Shown: positions 47,256-59,109 of the stretch, piece by piece
Layout: every line of letters begins with the position of its first letter
Position numbering within the stretch: position 1 is the first letter of the stretch
DNA from: Monodelphis domestica
Taxonomy: Eukaryota > Chordata > Mammalia > Didelphimorphia > Didelphidae
Assembly (NCBI RefSeq): GCF_027887165.1
Contig: NC_077228.1
Location: 422,237,207-422,301,206 of the forward strand
Direction: 5' to 3'
Length of the DNA stretch: 64,000 nucleotides
Translations under genes and position numbers: made by a program
The notes under the pieces: generated by a model
What the model was told of the DNA's origin: nothing
Seen by the model: only the letters and a program-made list of their open reading frames with translations
The model's database searches: none

Positions 47256-47842
47256 GTGAATTTTAGATTTACTCCACCCTGCTTAGTCTTTAGAAATTCT
47301 AGCAACCATGAATGTATACACCCCTACTTAAGGATTAAGTGTTGAGGAGGATGGCCTATGACCAACCTGTGCTAGCAAGTGAAAAATAAGAAACAACTGG
47401 CATACCCCCTGGGCTGTCCTAAGCCAAGCTTAAGCTACCATTGGTACATGTGAGACACAGGAAGTGATGTAAAGAATTGCCTATATATTTCATGTCACTT
47501 TCTTTTTTCAGAGGCTCTCACTCTCTTGGAGATTTTGAGTTTTTTCCACGTTGGGAGCTTGTGGCGGCGTACTTGGCATCTTGGTGGGTTTTGGAGTTTG
47601 CAGCTTGGTGGTGAGGTGACTGATTCCTCCTTTCCTACTTTCCTTGACCTCCAACTCCCATTTGGCTTGCCAGAGCAGTCCAATTCCTTTTCCTCTCTTC
47701 TTCTTAATTTCTTCCTACTATTGTAATTAAACCACCATAAAAATCCCAAAGTGACTCGAGTATTTTATTGGGATTGAATTTTAATTCCTGGAGACCACTA
47801 GTATAATAGATTCAGTCAATAACCCTAATTTTTACCCTTACA
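47256..47842 (+). mobile_element. Solo LTR (family 2) inside the L1 relic
   Basis: 587 bp, starts TGTGAATTTTAGATTTACTCC and ends AATTTTTACCCTTACA. Its reverse complement aligns with 19322-20009 over the ends and much of the body. The minus-strand L1 is interrupted exactly here. A polyadenylation-type AATTAAACC lies near 47726. It is a fossil. Confidence 0.88.
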
Positions 47843-48236
47843 GTCCACATTTTCACCAACAATACATTAGTGTCCCTATTTTTCCATATCCTCTCTAACA
47901 TTTGTCATTTTGCCCTTTTATAATTTTAACTAATCTGATAGGTATGTAATATCTCAGATTTGTTTTTTTTTTAAATTTATCTAATCAATAATGATTTAGA
48001 GCATTTTCATAAAGTTATATATAGCTTCAAGTTCTAAAAACTGTGTATTCATATCTTTTGACCATTTATCAATTGAGAAATGACTCATATTCTCATATAT
48101 TTGATAAAGTTCTATTTATATTTTAGATATGAAACCTCTATCAGATATTGTCTATAAAATTTCCCCCAAACTTACTGATTTCCTTCTAATACTGTGTATG
48201 TTAGTATAAGATTTGAATTTAGATTTTGATTCAATA

Positions 48237-48860
48237 TGAGAGTTATAAAAGTGGTCACCGTTTATAAAATATTAGCCCTTAAGTCAAAATGACTGTTAGC
48301 TTTTATTTACAACAAGGTAGAAAAAGCAGAAGTGGGAAATGTTGAAAAGAGACAGAGCCTTAACAAGCCTACCAGTCCTTCTCTGGTGAAGTCTGTGTCA
48401 GTCCCTGACAGGGGCTTCCCCAAGTCCGGATCTCCACATGGATTTCCCAGTAATCCTCAGCCAAAAGTCCTGGTGGTGTTTTCAGCCAGAGTTGCACCAA
48501 TGCAGAATGACTCCAAGGGAAAGAAAGTAGTTCCACTCACCTACACAGAATTCAAAGAAAGCACCCCTCCAAAAGCCAAGGCAGGATTGTCTCCAAGCCA
48601 GAAGAGAGATGAATCCAGGAAGACATGATCTTTTATAGTCCTTTTTACATGTCACTTCCTGTCTCTCCCTCACTTCACGGGAACCAATCCCAGCTTCCAA
48701 ATTTGCCTAGCACTGTCCAGGAGGGCAGTATCTGTGGAATCCATCTCTAGTCTTTTGAGGATGTAAACTCTTATCAGAAGGATTCACAAGTTTCTGACTG
48801 AGTTAAAAGGGTGGAGCTCTCTAAGTAACTGACTGAGTTAAAATAAAGTTCCTTTCACAT
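48237..48860 (-). mobile_element. Solo LTR (family 3) inside the L1 relic
   Basis: About 620 bp, minus orientation, right end ...CCTTTCACA (minus strand TGTGAAAGG). Matches 20267-20996 in several blocks, including GTGGTCACC, ATCTCCACATGGA and CACTTCCTGTCTCTCCCTC. It is a fossil; the left border is approximate. Confidence 0.75.
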
Positions 48861-49545
48861 TATTTTTTTAAAATTTATATTAATTTATATTTTTATTTAT
48901 ATAAAACCTTTTCAATTTCATATATTCAAAATTATCCACTTTACATTTCACAATACCTTCCAGTTCATCTTTATTCATAAATTCTTTTCCTATCCATAAA
49001 TCTGATAGGTAATATGATCCCTGTTCTTCTAAATTGTTAATGTTATCTCTCTTTATACCTAGATCATGTATCCATTTTGACATTATCTTGGTAAATGGTA
49101 TAAGATATTAGTCCATATCTAGTTTCTGCCAAACTTCTTTCCAGTTTTTCCAATAAATTTTTATCAAATAGACAATTCTTATTCCTGAAACTTCGAACTT
49201 TACCTTTTTCAAACACAAAGTTATTATAATCTTTTATGACTATTACATATCCAATCTGTTCCACTGACCTACTTTTTTCTACCTTAACCCATACCATATA
49301 GTTTTAATAATTATTACTATATAGAGAGTTTGAAATCTGGAACTGCTAGAGGTCTTTCCTTAACATTTTCCCCATTATTTCCTTTGATATTCTTGAATTT
49401 TTGTTTTTCAAAATGAATTTTGCTATTATTTTTTCTAGTTCAATAAAATAATTTTTTTTGGTAATTTAATTGGGATAGCATTGAATAAGTAGATTAGGTA
49501 GGAATATAATTTTAATTAGATAAATATATTTCTGCTGGTTCTGCT

Positions 49546-49947
49546 CCTTAGAACCTTATACACAGAGACTAATACACTGTGGCACAATCGATATAATGGA
49601 CATTTCTACTAGCAGCAATGCAATGACCCAGGATAATTCTGAGGGACTTATGAGAAAAAATGCTATCCACATCCAGAGAAAGAACTGCGGGAGTAGAAAT
49701 GCAGAAGAAAAACATATGGATCAATCACATGATTTGATGGGAATAGGATTGAGGTTTTGATGTTAAAAGATCACTTTACCACAAATATGAATAACATGGA
49801 AATAGGTTGTGAACAATGATACATGTATAACCCAGTGGAACTGCTTTTTGGCTTTGGGAGGGGAGAGGGAAGAGGTGTGGGGAAAATCATGACTCATGTA
49901 ACCATGGGAAAATATGCTAAATAAATTTTAAAAATCACTAAAAAAAT
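49546..49947 (+). mobile_element. L1 3' end, sense, with poly-A
   Basis: 'CACAGAGACTAATACACTGTGGCACAATCGATATAATGG', 'CAGAGAAAGAACTGCGGGAGTAGAAATGCAGAAGAAAAACAT', ends AATAAATTTTAAAAATCACTAAAAAAA. It abuts, head to head, the antisense L1 at 47045-49545. Confidence 0.88.
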
Positions 49948-51148
49948 GGAACTTGATGGAATTTGTTGAATTGAAAATATCCAGAAAGATGGGAAGTCCT
50001 CAGAATGGTTCAGAATGAAAAAGAAGGGAGGGCTATAGGAATTAGTAGCCTCCAGTCCTTTAACCATCACATGGAATTCTAATTCTAAATAACCTCTGAA
50101 CTTTTATTGAATGGCTCTGATGGCTACTAGTTAAGGTTAGCACCAAGTCCTGGAGCCAGGGGGATCCCACTAGGACTCTGTGGAGAACTGCCTGCTGTCG
50201 CACTGATTCCATTCACAAGCAGTAAGAAGAGTGAATGAAAACAGGTCAGTGATTTTAGATAAACAACTCCCATTTGGGGACACAGATTTGATGCCATGGC
50301 CTATATTGGAGTCTAGAGCAGAATGATAGAAGATAAACAGATGACTCTGTCCAGAAAGCCCCAAAGCCTGAGTCAGTAGCAGCCACAAATAGCCATGCCT
50401 CCTATTTTTACTCCTCTACTATTTAACTGCTGCTGTATAAACATCACTCTTTAGAGATCTTGCCCCTAGAAATCCTGCTCCCCTCAACTCTGATTTCCCC
50501 AAGCTAGCAAGCATTCTTTCCTTCACCCAGAAAAGTTTTCTTAGCCTTTGTTCTTCTTATCTGTGATGTGTTAGTCATCAGAACTCCAACATGCTAAAGG
50601 TTTCTCAGGTCTCTGAAACTGAGCTTCCAGAGACAAACTCCATCCCCTCCCCATCTCTAGTCTCTGAGGAAGTCCAGCCCCACCACCCACCACCCTCCTG
50701 AATCATTCCCCTACAGTGATATCCTGCTTCTTTTGTCTGAGCCATGAAAGATGAGACTAGATCAGTTTTCATCTTTTTAAATCTTGTACATCATAGGCAC
50801 AAATGTTTGTTGAATGAATGAGCAAAGGTAAGTCATGAAAAGGAATTTTCAGCATACAGAAATGCACCACTCCCATCCCCACATCCCGCCATCTTCTACA
50901 AGAGAAACTTTTTTTCTTGCCAAGAAGAGGAGCAGAAAGGAGATTGGGGTTGGAGATCACTCTGCTCTCTTCAAAGAGATCATACTGGGCTAGAAGTATA
51001 TCTCTCAGTTCCCTTGAATAGTTAATAGAGGGGACATTATTGTGTTCCATCTAATTTCTGATCACTTTGCCTTGGGGGGGGGGTTCCAAGTTCTATATCT
51101 AAGGTTTGACTGTTTTCTTCTCAAATAACAAAGTATCAAATGTATGCA
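49948..51148. other. Unassigned intergenic DNA
   Basis: No gene or clear repeat. A G9 run lies near 51074-51083. Confidence 0.45.
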
Positions 51149-51151
51149 AAC

Positions 51152-51338
51152 AGGGGACAGCGGCTCAGTGGATTGACTACTACACCTGGAATCAGGAAGA
51201 CCTGGGTTCAAATTTAATCCCAGACACTTCCTACTTCAGTGACCCTAGGCAAGTCACTTAACCCCAATTAACTAGCTCATATCGCTTTTCTGGCTTGGAA
51301 CCAATATAAATTCTAAGACAGAAGTTAAGGTAAAAAAA
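51152..51338 (+). mobile_element. Marsupial SINE
   Basis: Head GGGGACAGCGGCTCAGTGGATTGACTAC, core 'GACCTGGGTTCAAATTTAATCCCAGACACTTCC', tail 'CAGAAGTTAAGGTAAAAAAA'. Full length. Confidence 0.9.
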
Positions 51339-51355
51339 ATGTGTGCAAATAGGTT

Positions 51356-52350
51356 CCAATGTATTAATTGATCAGGCCGATTGGTGACTAAATTTAAATT
51401 TCAACACAGGGCAATTTATTCAGCTAAAAGTCCCTGAACCTATTCTTGATGGACAATGGAAACTCATTTTTTTAAAAAAAGTATTCAAGATTTCATGCAT
51501 TAGAGTCATGCTTGACACTTCCCTTTTCTTCAAACCCAATCCCAATGAATTGTTAAATTTTGCTGCTAATCCTATCTCTACAGTATATGTGTGACAGAGG
51601 CTGGCACTAAAGAAAAAGTGCCAGGCTGAGGAGTGTGTGAAATTGATCACCTCATTGGGGGAGGGGCCCCAAGGGATTGGAATCTGGAGGAGAAGACTCT
51701 GGCTGGTAGAGGAGTTGGTGGCTCTTGGTCTTGAGAAGCCAAAGATAGAAGATGGGAAAAAGACTTTCTCCTGAGGGTTACCCACTTTTCCTGCTGGTGA
51801 CTGGAAATCTTTCCCCCCAACACTTCCCAATTGAAGGGACTTTCTGAAGAGAAACCTGAGCAGACTTTACCTCAGCTCCTGTTGCCCAGGGGTGAGTCAA
51901 CCTGACTGTCTCTCAGGGGGATCAATTTGCCAAGGCCTGAGTTCCCCCAAACTTGAGGAGGGAGGAAAAGGGTTTAGATAGAGATAGGGACCCCTTTTCC
52001 CCACTTTCCTTTTTCCATTCTTTACTGCCAGTTATTCCTTTATATTATCCTGATTGAGAAAACATTAAAATAGTTATCTGTTCCCCAAGCTGCCTGTGAA
52101 CGAACAGATCAAGGGAAGACCCTTTGGTCTCAAGTAGAGAGGGGTGAAAAGAAGGACAAGAGTAAATTGAGGAGAGCAGCTTTAGCTAAGGAGGGAAGGC
52201 AGAAGAGGGAAAATCTTCAAACCCTCTCTCCTCTCTGAGCCAACCCTAAACATCAGCTGTCTCCCTGAATCTTGCTTTGAGAACGTAGGTTCTCCTCTCT
52301 TTTCCCATCTCTATACTGAAATTCTGAACCCCTCCATTACAAATTAACCT
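51356..52350 (-). mobile_element. Probable LTR (family 5), 3' side of a retroviral fossil
   Basis: On the minus strand GCTGAATAAATTGCCCTG (about 51404-51421) resembles an LTR polyadenylation site, followed by U5-like TTTAGTCACCAATCGGCC and an end near TTAATACA. It lies immediately downstream, in minus orientation, of gag-like sequence, so it may be the 3' LTR of that element. Borders are approximate. Confidence 0.55.
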
Positions 52351-52359
52351 CCCTTTTTA

Positions 52360-54620
52360 ATACAGACCCTCTTCAGTTATTCCATTCCCATTCGATGCAG
52401 TATTATTAAATAGCTTTGTATCACTTTGGACCACTGCTGTCTGTGAGCTAACAGCTTGCTCAGAGGAAAGGTTTGTGTTTGTGTTAATTTCAGTTTGAGA
52501 ACTGCTTGGATGGTGTTTCTCTATCAAAGATTCTACTGTTCCCACTCCCTTAAATTGTTTTGCAGTCTCTGGTTCAGGGAATAGACAGTTATTGGAATTT
52601 TGTCATTGATCTGTGCTAAACCCATTCCCAGAACTGGTGTCTTTGAGTAAAAGACATGAGTAAAAGTCTTTGACTTTTGTATTTGTTAGTTCTCCCCTCA
52701 TTTGTCTTTCTTTCCCCTCTTAGATGTATAAATGTATCAGCTCCAATGTTTCTTGCAATAATGTCTCATTTGGTTAGGGTTAGGGTTAGAATTTCAGAAT
52801 GGTGTGGATATTTAAGTTGCTGTTTTAAAGATTTTCTAACCTTGTTTGATTTTCTAATCCCTAGACCAATTCTGCAAGCTAAGAATTTTTCCAAGAAGGT
52901 TTTAATCTGTTCTTTGTTTTTCTCCATGCAGTTTTGTGTGCCCATGTATTGTGAACCATAAATGTCATGTTTCATGTCTGCTAATATCTGTGCAATTTCA
53001 TTCTTCATCTCAATTATAAACTTTTGTTTTGTACTTAAGTTGCTTCCCTTGGCATCTTGCCCAACTATCTGTTTCTCACCACTAAAAATTTAATGCTTTC
53101 TTTTTCCTTTCTACTATCTCCCTTTTTTCCCTTTATGCTTATGCCCTCATCTTTCCTCCCAGGGGTACCTCCCCCATTTGTCTCTTTTTTACTAGATAAT
53201 GCTAGAGCCTGGCATCATGTGGTATAATGATTATTCCTTGCTACAACTTCTGAATAATGGGGTTTTGCTCCAGAAGCTATTGCTGCTTCCATGGATTTCA
53301 GGTCTGGGGTCTCCTGTTCTCTCAGTCTGTAGTGAGAACAATACTGCTTGCTATTAGAGTTCTGTCTCCTATAGTTTTCGTTATATATTTTTCCCACATA
53401 ATATGCATTTTGACATTTTCCATCTCTCTTATTTTGGACCTATTTATAGTGATGTTTCATTGGGCAGTTTCTCACTATTTGTCCTTGACGAGAACACAAA
53501 AATCAAGTCCTGGCATCTCTTTTCACCCTCTGTTGACTTTGGGGTGTCTGTCTATACTGTGTGGTTTGTCTGTTAAATGTCTTAATTGTAGCCAGGTTCT
53601 TAACCTCCTCTAATTCTTTCTGCCTTAATATTGCAGAGGTCTCTTGGAGCTTTTTCTTTAGATCATTCTTTTCTTTTTCTTGATTTGTTATCATGAAGAT
53701 AGGTGGCAGTGTCTCTAAGTTCATTAAGTGAGATGGTGTCAAATTTGGGTTAATAGTTCCTGAAGAAATCCCTCAAGTGTTTATCACAGTCCTTGAGAAG
53801 TTGTCTCCTCACATGTACTTCTGATTCCTTTGAATCATGGTTAAAGCCTAACAGTCCCTCAGTTTTTTCTATAAGGTGATTGATAGATGTGCTTGGGTGT
53901 TCATTTTTTTCTTTGGATGATGAGTCAAATTTTCCCCATGCATTGGGTCCTTCTGATAATTGCTTCATTCCCTACAACAGATCCTCACAGCATTTTCTTA
54001 GATAAGTCATTGATCTTGGATTAGAAAAATCCACATCTTCAAAAATTTCTGGCCAGATCATGAGTGAGGAATCTTTTCTAGTTTGCTCAATAAAGTTTTT
54101 ATGTTCCTGGGGTGTAAAAAGTTCAGATAAAAGAATTTGTACATCCTCAAAATGTGGTTCATAGAGGCGAAATGCTCTTTTTAGCAGTGGTCCAAAGCTA
54201 GTTAATAATACTGCATTGAGTGGGGATGGAATAACTGAAGAGGGGATGGTATATTACACTATAACACATGTCACTTTTGTTGTCCCCTTCTTTCTACTTA
54301 CATCTGGACCCATATCCCTCATTATCTCTCATCAGAACTACTATAATAACTTTCTAATACTTTCAGCCCTAAATCCTAGAGGTTTTTGTTTTGACTTTTC
54401 TATGGAATATTGTTTTGAATTGAACTGAGAGTATACCACACCAAAGCCCATTCCTGTATGCTATAGTCTTCTTATTTTCCTTCATAAAAGGTTCCATGTC
54501 TTTTAGGGCTTCTAGGATATAAAGAATATCTTTTCCAACAGTGGTCAAATCATCCCCCTCATAGAAGTTTTCCTTCATGGAGTCTCAGTGCTAGACACCA
54601 AATTTTTATTCATATTTCAT
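52360..54620 (-). mobile_element. Gag-like fossil of a class I (gammaretrovirus-like) endogenous retrovirus
   Basis: The minus strand carries, in order from 54.6 to 53.4 kb, a possible primer-binding-site-like TGGTGTC tract (about 54590-54600), gag N-terminal-like sequence, capsid-like sequence reminiscent of MLV-type Gag (about 53.75-54.2 kb, including QLSEGPNAWGKF), a charged linker, and a zinc-knuckle-like CysHis segment (about 53.46 kb). No pol or env is recognised. The element is clearly broken and many times mutated. A short segment at 52366-52448 is an inverted near-copy of 54180-54260. Confidence 0.65.
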
Positions 54621-54784
54621 TGTCTTTTTTTTGCCTACTTCTAACAAGGGCTATTTCAAACCTTCTCTTTTTTCCTACTATAAATCATTATTTCTCTGCC
54701 CCCATTATAAATCTCCCTTTTGACACATTTCTCTCAATAGCATGTAAGTGTCTCTTATTTGTCAGCTGGTCACAAAAGTCTTCA

Positions 54785-54990
54785 AAAGTCAAGACTAATT
54801 GGATGCAGGTCTGCCCTCTGACACATCCTGCCTATGTGACCTTGAGTAAGTCACTTAGCCTCTTTGTGCTCTGGCCAACTTTCTAAGGTTATAAGTTGCA
54901 GAAAAGGCATTTACCCACATTGGAAGGAGTTTCCTTGCCTAGAAGTTCCCTCTCCTAAGGAAATATAGGTTCAGCCTACCTTCCTTAAGG
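54785..54990 (+). mobile_element. SINE copy
   Basis: 'CTGACACATCCTGCCTATGTGACCTTGAGTAAGTCACTTAGCCTC' and 'GTTATAAGTTGCAGAAAAGGCATTTACCCACATTGG' fit a tRNA-derived SINE core and tail. Confidence 0.65.
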
Positions 54991-55101
54991 TTTGATTAGA
55001 TAAAAACCAGGGGCTATGCAGGTAGCAGAATGTTCTCCAGTTTTCAGACCCTTCACACTGGCTCTCTGCCTCCAACTCCACCACCTGCCCACTCTGTAAT
55101 C

Positions 55102-55982
55102 ATGATGGAAGAAGCCATTTCCTTCCCCAAAGACTTCTTGGCCAGGGGGATTCCCTGCTTCTATCTTCTAGGTTGTGATGGCCCCGATTGAAAGAATGAA
55201 GAATGAACTATAGCAGGTTCAGCATGCAAATAAACAGTCTGATGAAGATAAACAGTACTAAGGCAGAATGGATAGTCTGAATTCCAAAGGAACAAGGGGT
55301 GCATTCCTTCTGGTGGGGCAACTTAGCAAATGCCATCAGATTCTTTCCCCACCCAGGCCCTTAACTTTGCCTTTAAGGTTAAGAATAAGCAGGTAATTGG
55401 AGGACGTGTGGACAAGCACACACACTTTGGGAGGTATTATGCTGGTAATTTTGCCTCTGGTGGTGCAACTGCTTTGTCTACTTGTTGGATTTTTTGAAAA
55501 TCCAATTGGTAGCAGATGTTGGGAAATCTGAAACTGAAAAGAGAACTCAGAGACCTGGGAGACTGCCTTGTGGAAATCACCAAGACTGATGGAATTTGGG
55601 GCTTGAATCAAGGTTCCAATGACACAGTGCTGGCTTTTATTATCTATATAGCAGACTATTTTGGAATCTGTGATATAGCAAAAAATGTGCTTCCAGATTA
55701 CAAGAAAGTGACACTAGGGTAAGCTGAATGATTGCACAAACAGTGACTGCTGTAGCCAGTGTGCTTTCCTATTCCTTTGATACAATAAAGCAAGGAATGA
55801 TAATGTAATTTGAGGGCAAAGGAGCTGGTTTCATGTACACTGGGGCACCTGACTGCTGGAGGAAGATTGCTACATATGAGAATGGCAAAGCTCTCTTCGA
55901 GGGTGCCTTGTCCAGTGTTCTTATAGGCATAGATAGAACTTTCATGTTTGTCCTGTATGGTGAATTGAAGAAAATCATCTGA
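55102..55982 (+). pseudogene. SLC25A6: Processed pseudogene of ADP/ATP translocase (SLC25A6-like)
   Basis: An intronless copy of a mitochondrial ADP/ATP carrier. The start reads MMEEAISFPKDFLA, like SLC25A6 (MTEQAISFAKDFLAGG). The middle has an open block GLGDCLVEITKTDGI...YFGI.DIAKNVLPD, closest to SLC25A6 'GDCLVKITKSDGI', and the end reads VLYGELKKII-stop like VLYDELKKVI. The span, 881 bases against 897 for 298 codons plus stop, covers essentially the whole reading frame. It carries several in-frame stops and frameshifts (for example, a stop soon after APIER-like sequence near 55185-55215) and the RRRMMM signature region is lost. The parent carrier exchanges ADP and ATP across the inner mitochondrial membrane. 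No clear poly-A tail or target duplication is visible, so age is substantial. SLC25A5 or SLC25A4 as parent is less likely. Confidence 0.9.
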
Positions 55983-56262
55983 GTAAATCCTAACTAAAAA
56001 TGGAAACAGTGACTAAAGATCATGTAGAATATATAACCATATTTGGCATTTTGGACCACTGACTTTCAAGAAATTCCTGTTATTTTTTTTTAATCCAGGC
56101 TAGATCATATTTGTAGAGAAGCCAAGAAAAGTTCTGAAAAAAAGGGACTCATTTATTGTGATCCATTATTCACACAATGGAATTGATGATGATTTGATAT
56201 ATTGATTGTAATTGAGTTTGGAGAAACTAATAGCTACTGTGGGTCCAAAGAGGCAGAGCAAC

Positions 56263-56670
56263 TTAGATTGTCTAGTTAAATGCTAGTTTGTAGGACCATA
56301 AATTTGTGTTTAAGTGTTTGTTTTTTAAAATCATGTTTATTAGTGAAATAAGTGAAGGTTTTGAGGAAGTTACACAAGTTTTGCATTTGCTTAAATCAAA
56401 TTCAAAAGGTAAAATACATCCTTGAAGCAGCTGCTCCTTTCCCAAAGGATAATCTGTGAACAGTAAGATTTATCCAGGTTAGACTTTTTTAATGTTCTGT
56501 GAATTTATTGTTTTATAGCAGAGTGCCCGACACAGATCAGCATAACTGCCAAACAGTCAAGGATGCAAAATATAATGCTAAGTACAAATGGGAAACATTA
56601 TTTAAAAAAACAAAACACTTAAACACAAATTTATGGTCCCACAAACTAGTATTTAAACTAGATAACCTAA
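56263..56670. mobile_element. Palindromic element with about 80-bp inverted repeats
   Basis: Arms at 56263-56345 and about 56588-56670 are reverse complements with few changes, e.g. GGACCATAAATTTGTGTTTA against TAAACACAAATTTATGGTCC. Outer ends are TTAGATTGTCTAG and, on the minus strand, TTAGGTTATCTAG. The unrelated centre is about 240 bp. Shape and size suggest a non-autonomous DNA transposon (MITE); family not recognised and no clear target duplication is seen. Confidence 0.7.
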
Positions 56671-56809
56671 ATTGATTTTATTCTGAATAGGAGAGTGAAT
56701 CACACAAGATGACTAGGCATGAATGGATTGCATCACATCACAGATTTCTTTATATTCCCCCTGCCCCCAAACTTCACTATTACTATTGAGAATATACCAC
56801 CATTCTTCT

Positions 56810-57235
56810 GGACACTCAGGTTCACAATCCCTTCTTTCTACTCACACAGCCACCCCAACAGTTCATTTCTTCATTATCTCTCACCTGAACTATTGCAATC
56901 TGTCCCCCCCACCCCGTGTCAATCTGTCCCAACACTAAAATCTATCCTATAAGCGTTTGTCCATGGAATTTTCCTAAAGCTCTGGTTTGAACATCTTTCT
57001 CCCCTACTCAATAAACTCCAGTGGTTTTCTAGTGGCTCTGGGATCTACTATTGTTTCATTTTCATTTTATTTTTTATTTCTATTTTTTTATTTTGAATTA
57101 TACATAATCATTAGTATAGTAGTACAGACTGAGTTCCTTGAAAGCAGAAATTATCTTTTGCCTTTCTTTGTATGCCCATAATTTAGCACAGTTCTTGATA
57201 CATAGTGGAAACTTTAAGTTTATTGACTAACATTA
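56810..57235 (+). mobile_element. L2 LINE 3' fragment
   Basis: 'CATTATCTCTCACCTGAACTATTGCAATCTG', 'CCTACTCAATAAACTCCAGTGG', then after an AT-rich insert 'TTTGCCTTTCTTTGTATGCCCATAATTTAGCACAGTTCTTGATACATAGTGG' follow the L2 3' order. Confidence 0.75.
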
Positions 57236-57269
57236 TACATATATTAGGGATGTGTGCTCAAACATTTTT

Positions 57270-57700
57270 TACTGATGACATGCACATCCAAAAAAGCTTG
57301 GAGACCATAGATCTAATCCAACCCTTTTCTTCTAACAAAAAGAAATTTTGTCTCTTTGAGGTTAGGTGTTCTACTAAAGGTCATAGAAAAGGTTTTAAAG
57401 TCAGATTCTCTTAGTCCTCTTTCCAGTGTTGCTGCTGCTTTCACCTCATACTAAGAAAACATGAAATGCCCTCATTCATTGCCTCACAAATGCATTTACT
57501 CTTGGCTTACAAACATGGTTTGTTACCTACTTAACTAAATTCCAGCATAAATTTGTAGCAAGCTTGGAAACAGACCTCTGCATGAAGGGACAAGTGTTTG
57601 GAGTCTGGGTACAGGAGTCTGGGACAAGATTTGAACTTGGATCTTCCTTAATCAAGGTTCAGCACTCTAGGCACTAAGCCACCTAGCTAGATTACCAAGC
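57270..57700 (+). mobile_element. MIR-like and SINE-tail fragments
   Basis: 57295-57420 resembles a worn MIR; 57600-57695 'GATTTGAACTTGGATCTTCCTTAATCAAGGTTCAGCACTCTAGGCACTAAGCCACC' is a SINE right part. Confidence 0.5.
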
Positions 57701-58025
57701 TCTTTACTCATTGTCCTTCCATGATTTAATCCAATGAAATTTATATGTTCTGTTTCTACTCCCTTTAGACTCAGACTCTCTGTGCCTTCTGGGAGATCAT
57801 AGATAGGAGTTACTCAGGATGAGGCTGTGTGAACAGACTGCACTGTGTTCCAGTGGGAGGAGTATCTACATTGATGGAGTGACCCATGGATCATTAATAT
57901 ATGAAAGTGAATGTAAAGTGCTTGCACTTGGTTTCCAAAAAAAAAATTAAAATGCTCATGGGAGAGAGTAAAGAAAAATTCTCCAACCTCTCTTACCTTT
58001 CAGATAACATAATATTTGGACAGTT

Positions 58026-58336
<311 letters not shown>

Positions 58337-58506
58337 TTCTATCTTAGAATAAATACTTTATATTGGTTCCAAGGCACAAGATCTCTTTGGGGCTAAGTGA
58401 CTTGCCTGGTGTTACACAGCTAGGAAGTGTCTGAAGGCAGATTTGAACACAGGAATCCCATCTCTTGGTCTGGCTCTCAAACCACAGAACCACCTAACTG
58501 CCCCCA
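58337..58506 (-). mobile_element. Marsupial SINE whose A-tail grew into the TTTC tract
   Basis: Antisense: 'CTTCTATCTTAGAATAAATACTTTATATTGGTTCCAAGG' through 'CAGCTAGGAAGTGTCTGAAGGCAGATTTGAACACAGG' to 'CACCTAACTGCCCCC'. The tail side faces the microsatellite. Confidence 0.88.
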
Positions 58507-59100
58507 GACAGTGGCTTTCTTGAGACAATCCCTTAGCAAAAGAGTCATTCTAATCATGTGAGTTTCAGGCCAGGAAGGAAAGGAGGGTAGTTGCACAGCA
58601 AGTCATAGTGGGAAATCTTTAGAGTTAAAAGGGGTCTTTGCAGTGCCAAATCTTACTGCCTCTTGGTCCTAGACTTGTGATTTGTTTGTGTCTAGAAAAC
58701 TAACCTTGTTATAGTTGGTCTGGAAGAGGAAACTCCATTATACACTGATTTAGACATTTTAATAAAAGATATCCGCTCCATATGTTGGTTTATATTCCTC
58801 ACCACATTCATCACATATCCCTCTAAATGGTGCTTTTTTAGCAGGATTGATGGGTATTGTCAACAGAGAATAGAGTCTTGTATAGACTTTGAATTATAAT
58901 GTCATTAAAAGGGAGACAAAGATTCCATCCAATGACTCAGCAGGCAGAATATTACCACATGAAAATGGTGAACTGAGAAGCATGCTAGACCTTAAGTTAA
59001 GTTTTTGTAACACAGTTGCTAAAGTCAAAATTATTTCTCTACAGATGCATTCTGACCTGTGTATATACATATATGAAAAAAGCTAAAATCATGGAATAAG
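58507..59100. other. Unassigned intergenic DNA
   Basis: No gene or repeat recognised. Confidence 0.45.
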
Positions 59101-59109
59101 AACAAGAAT

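Larger units (their letters stand above)
47045..49545 (-). mobile_element. Antisense L1 (ORF2 to 3' end) relic, split by two LTRs
   Basis: Consecutive antisense L1 parts: 47045-47255 (3'UTR, 'CAAAATGATTGGATCAG'), 47843-48236 ('CACATTTTCACCAACAATACATTAG', 'TTTTGACCATTTATCAATTGAG') and 48861-49545 (ORF2, 'GCATTGAATAAGTAGATTAG', 'GTTCCACTGACCTACTTTTTTCTACC'). Much more diverged than the L1 at 38.9 kb, so older. Confidence 0.8.

Noticed and set aside
51420-51830. 136-codon minus-strand frame
   Set aside because: It falls in the probable LTR region and shows no recognisable motif; the open length alone is weak evidence.
52770-52790. Interstitial telomere repeat (GGTTAGGGTTAGGGTTAG)
   Set aside because: Only about three units. 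It sits inside the retroviral fossil region and is too short to imply a chromosome fusion or repair event.
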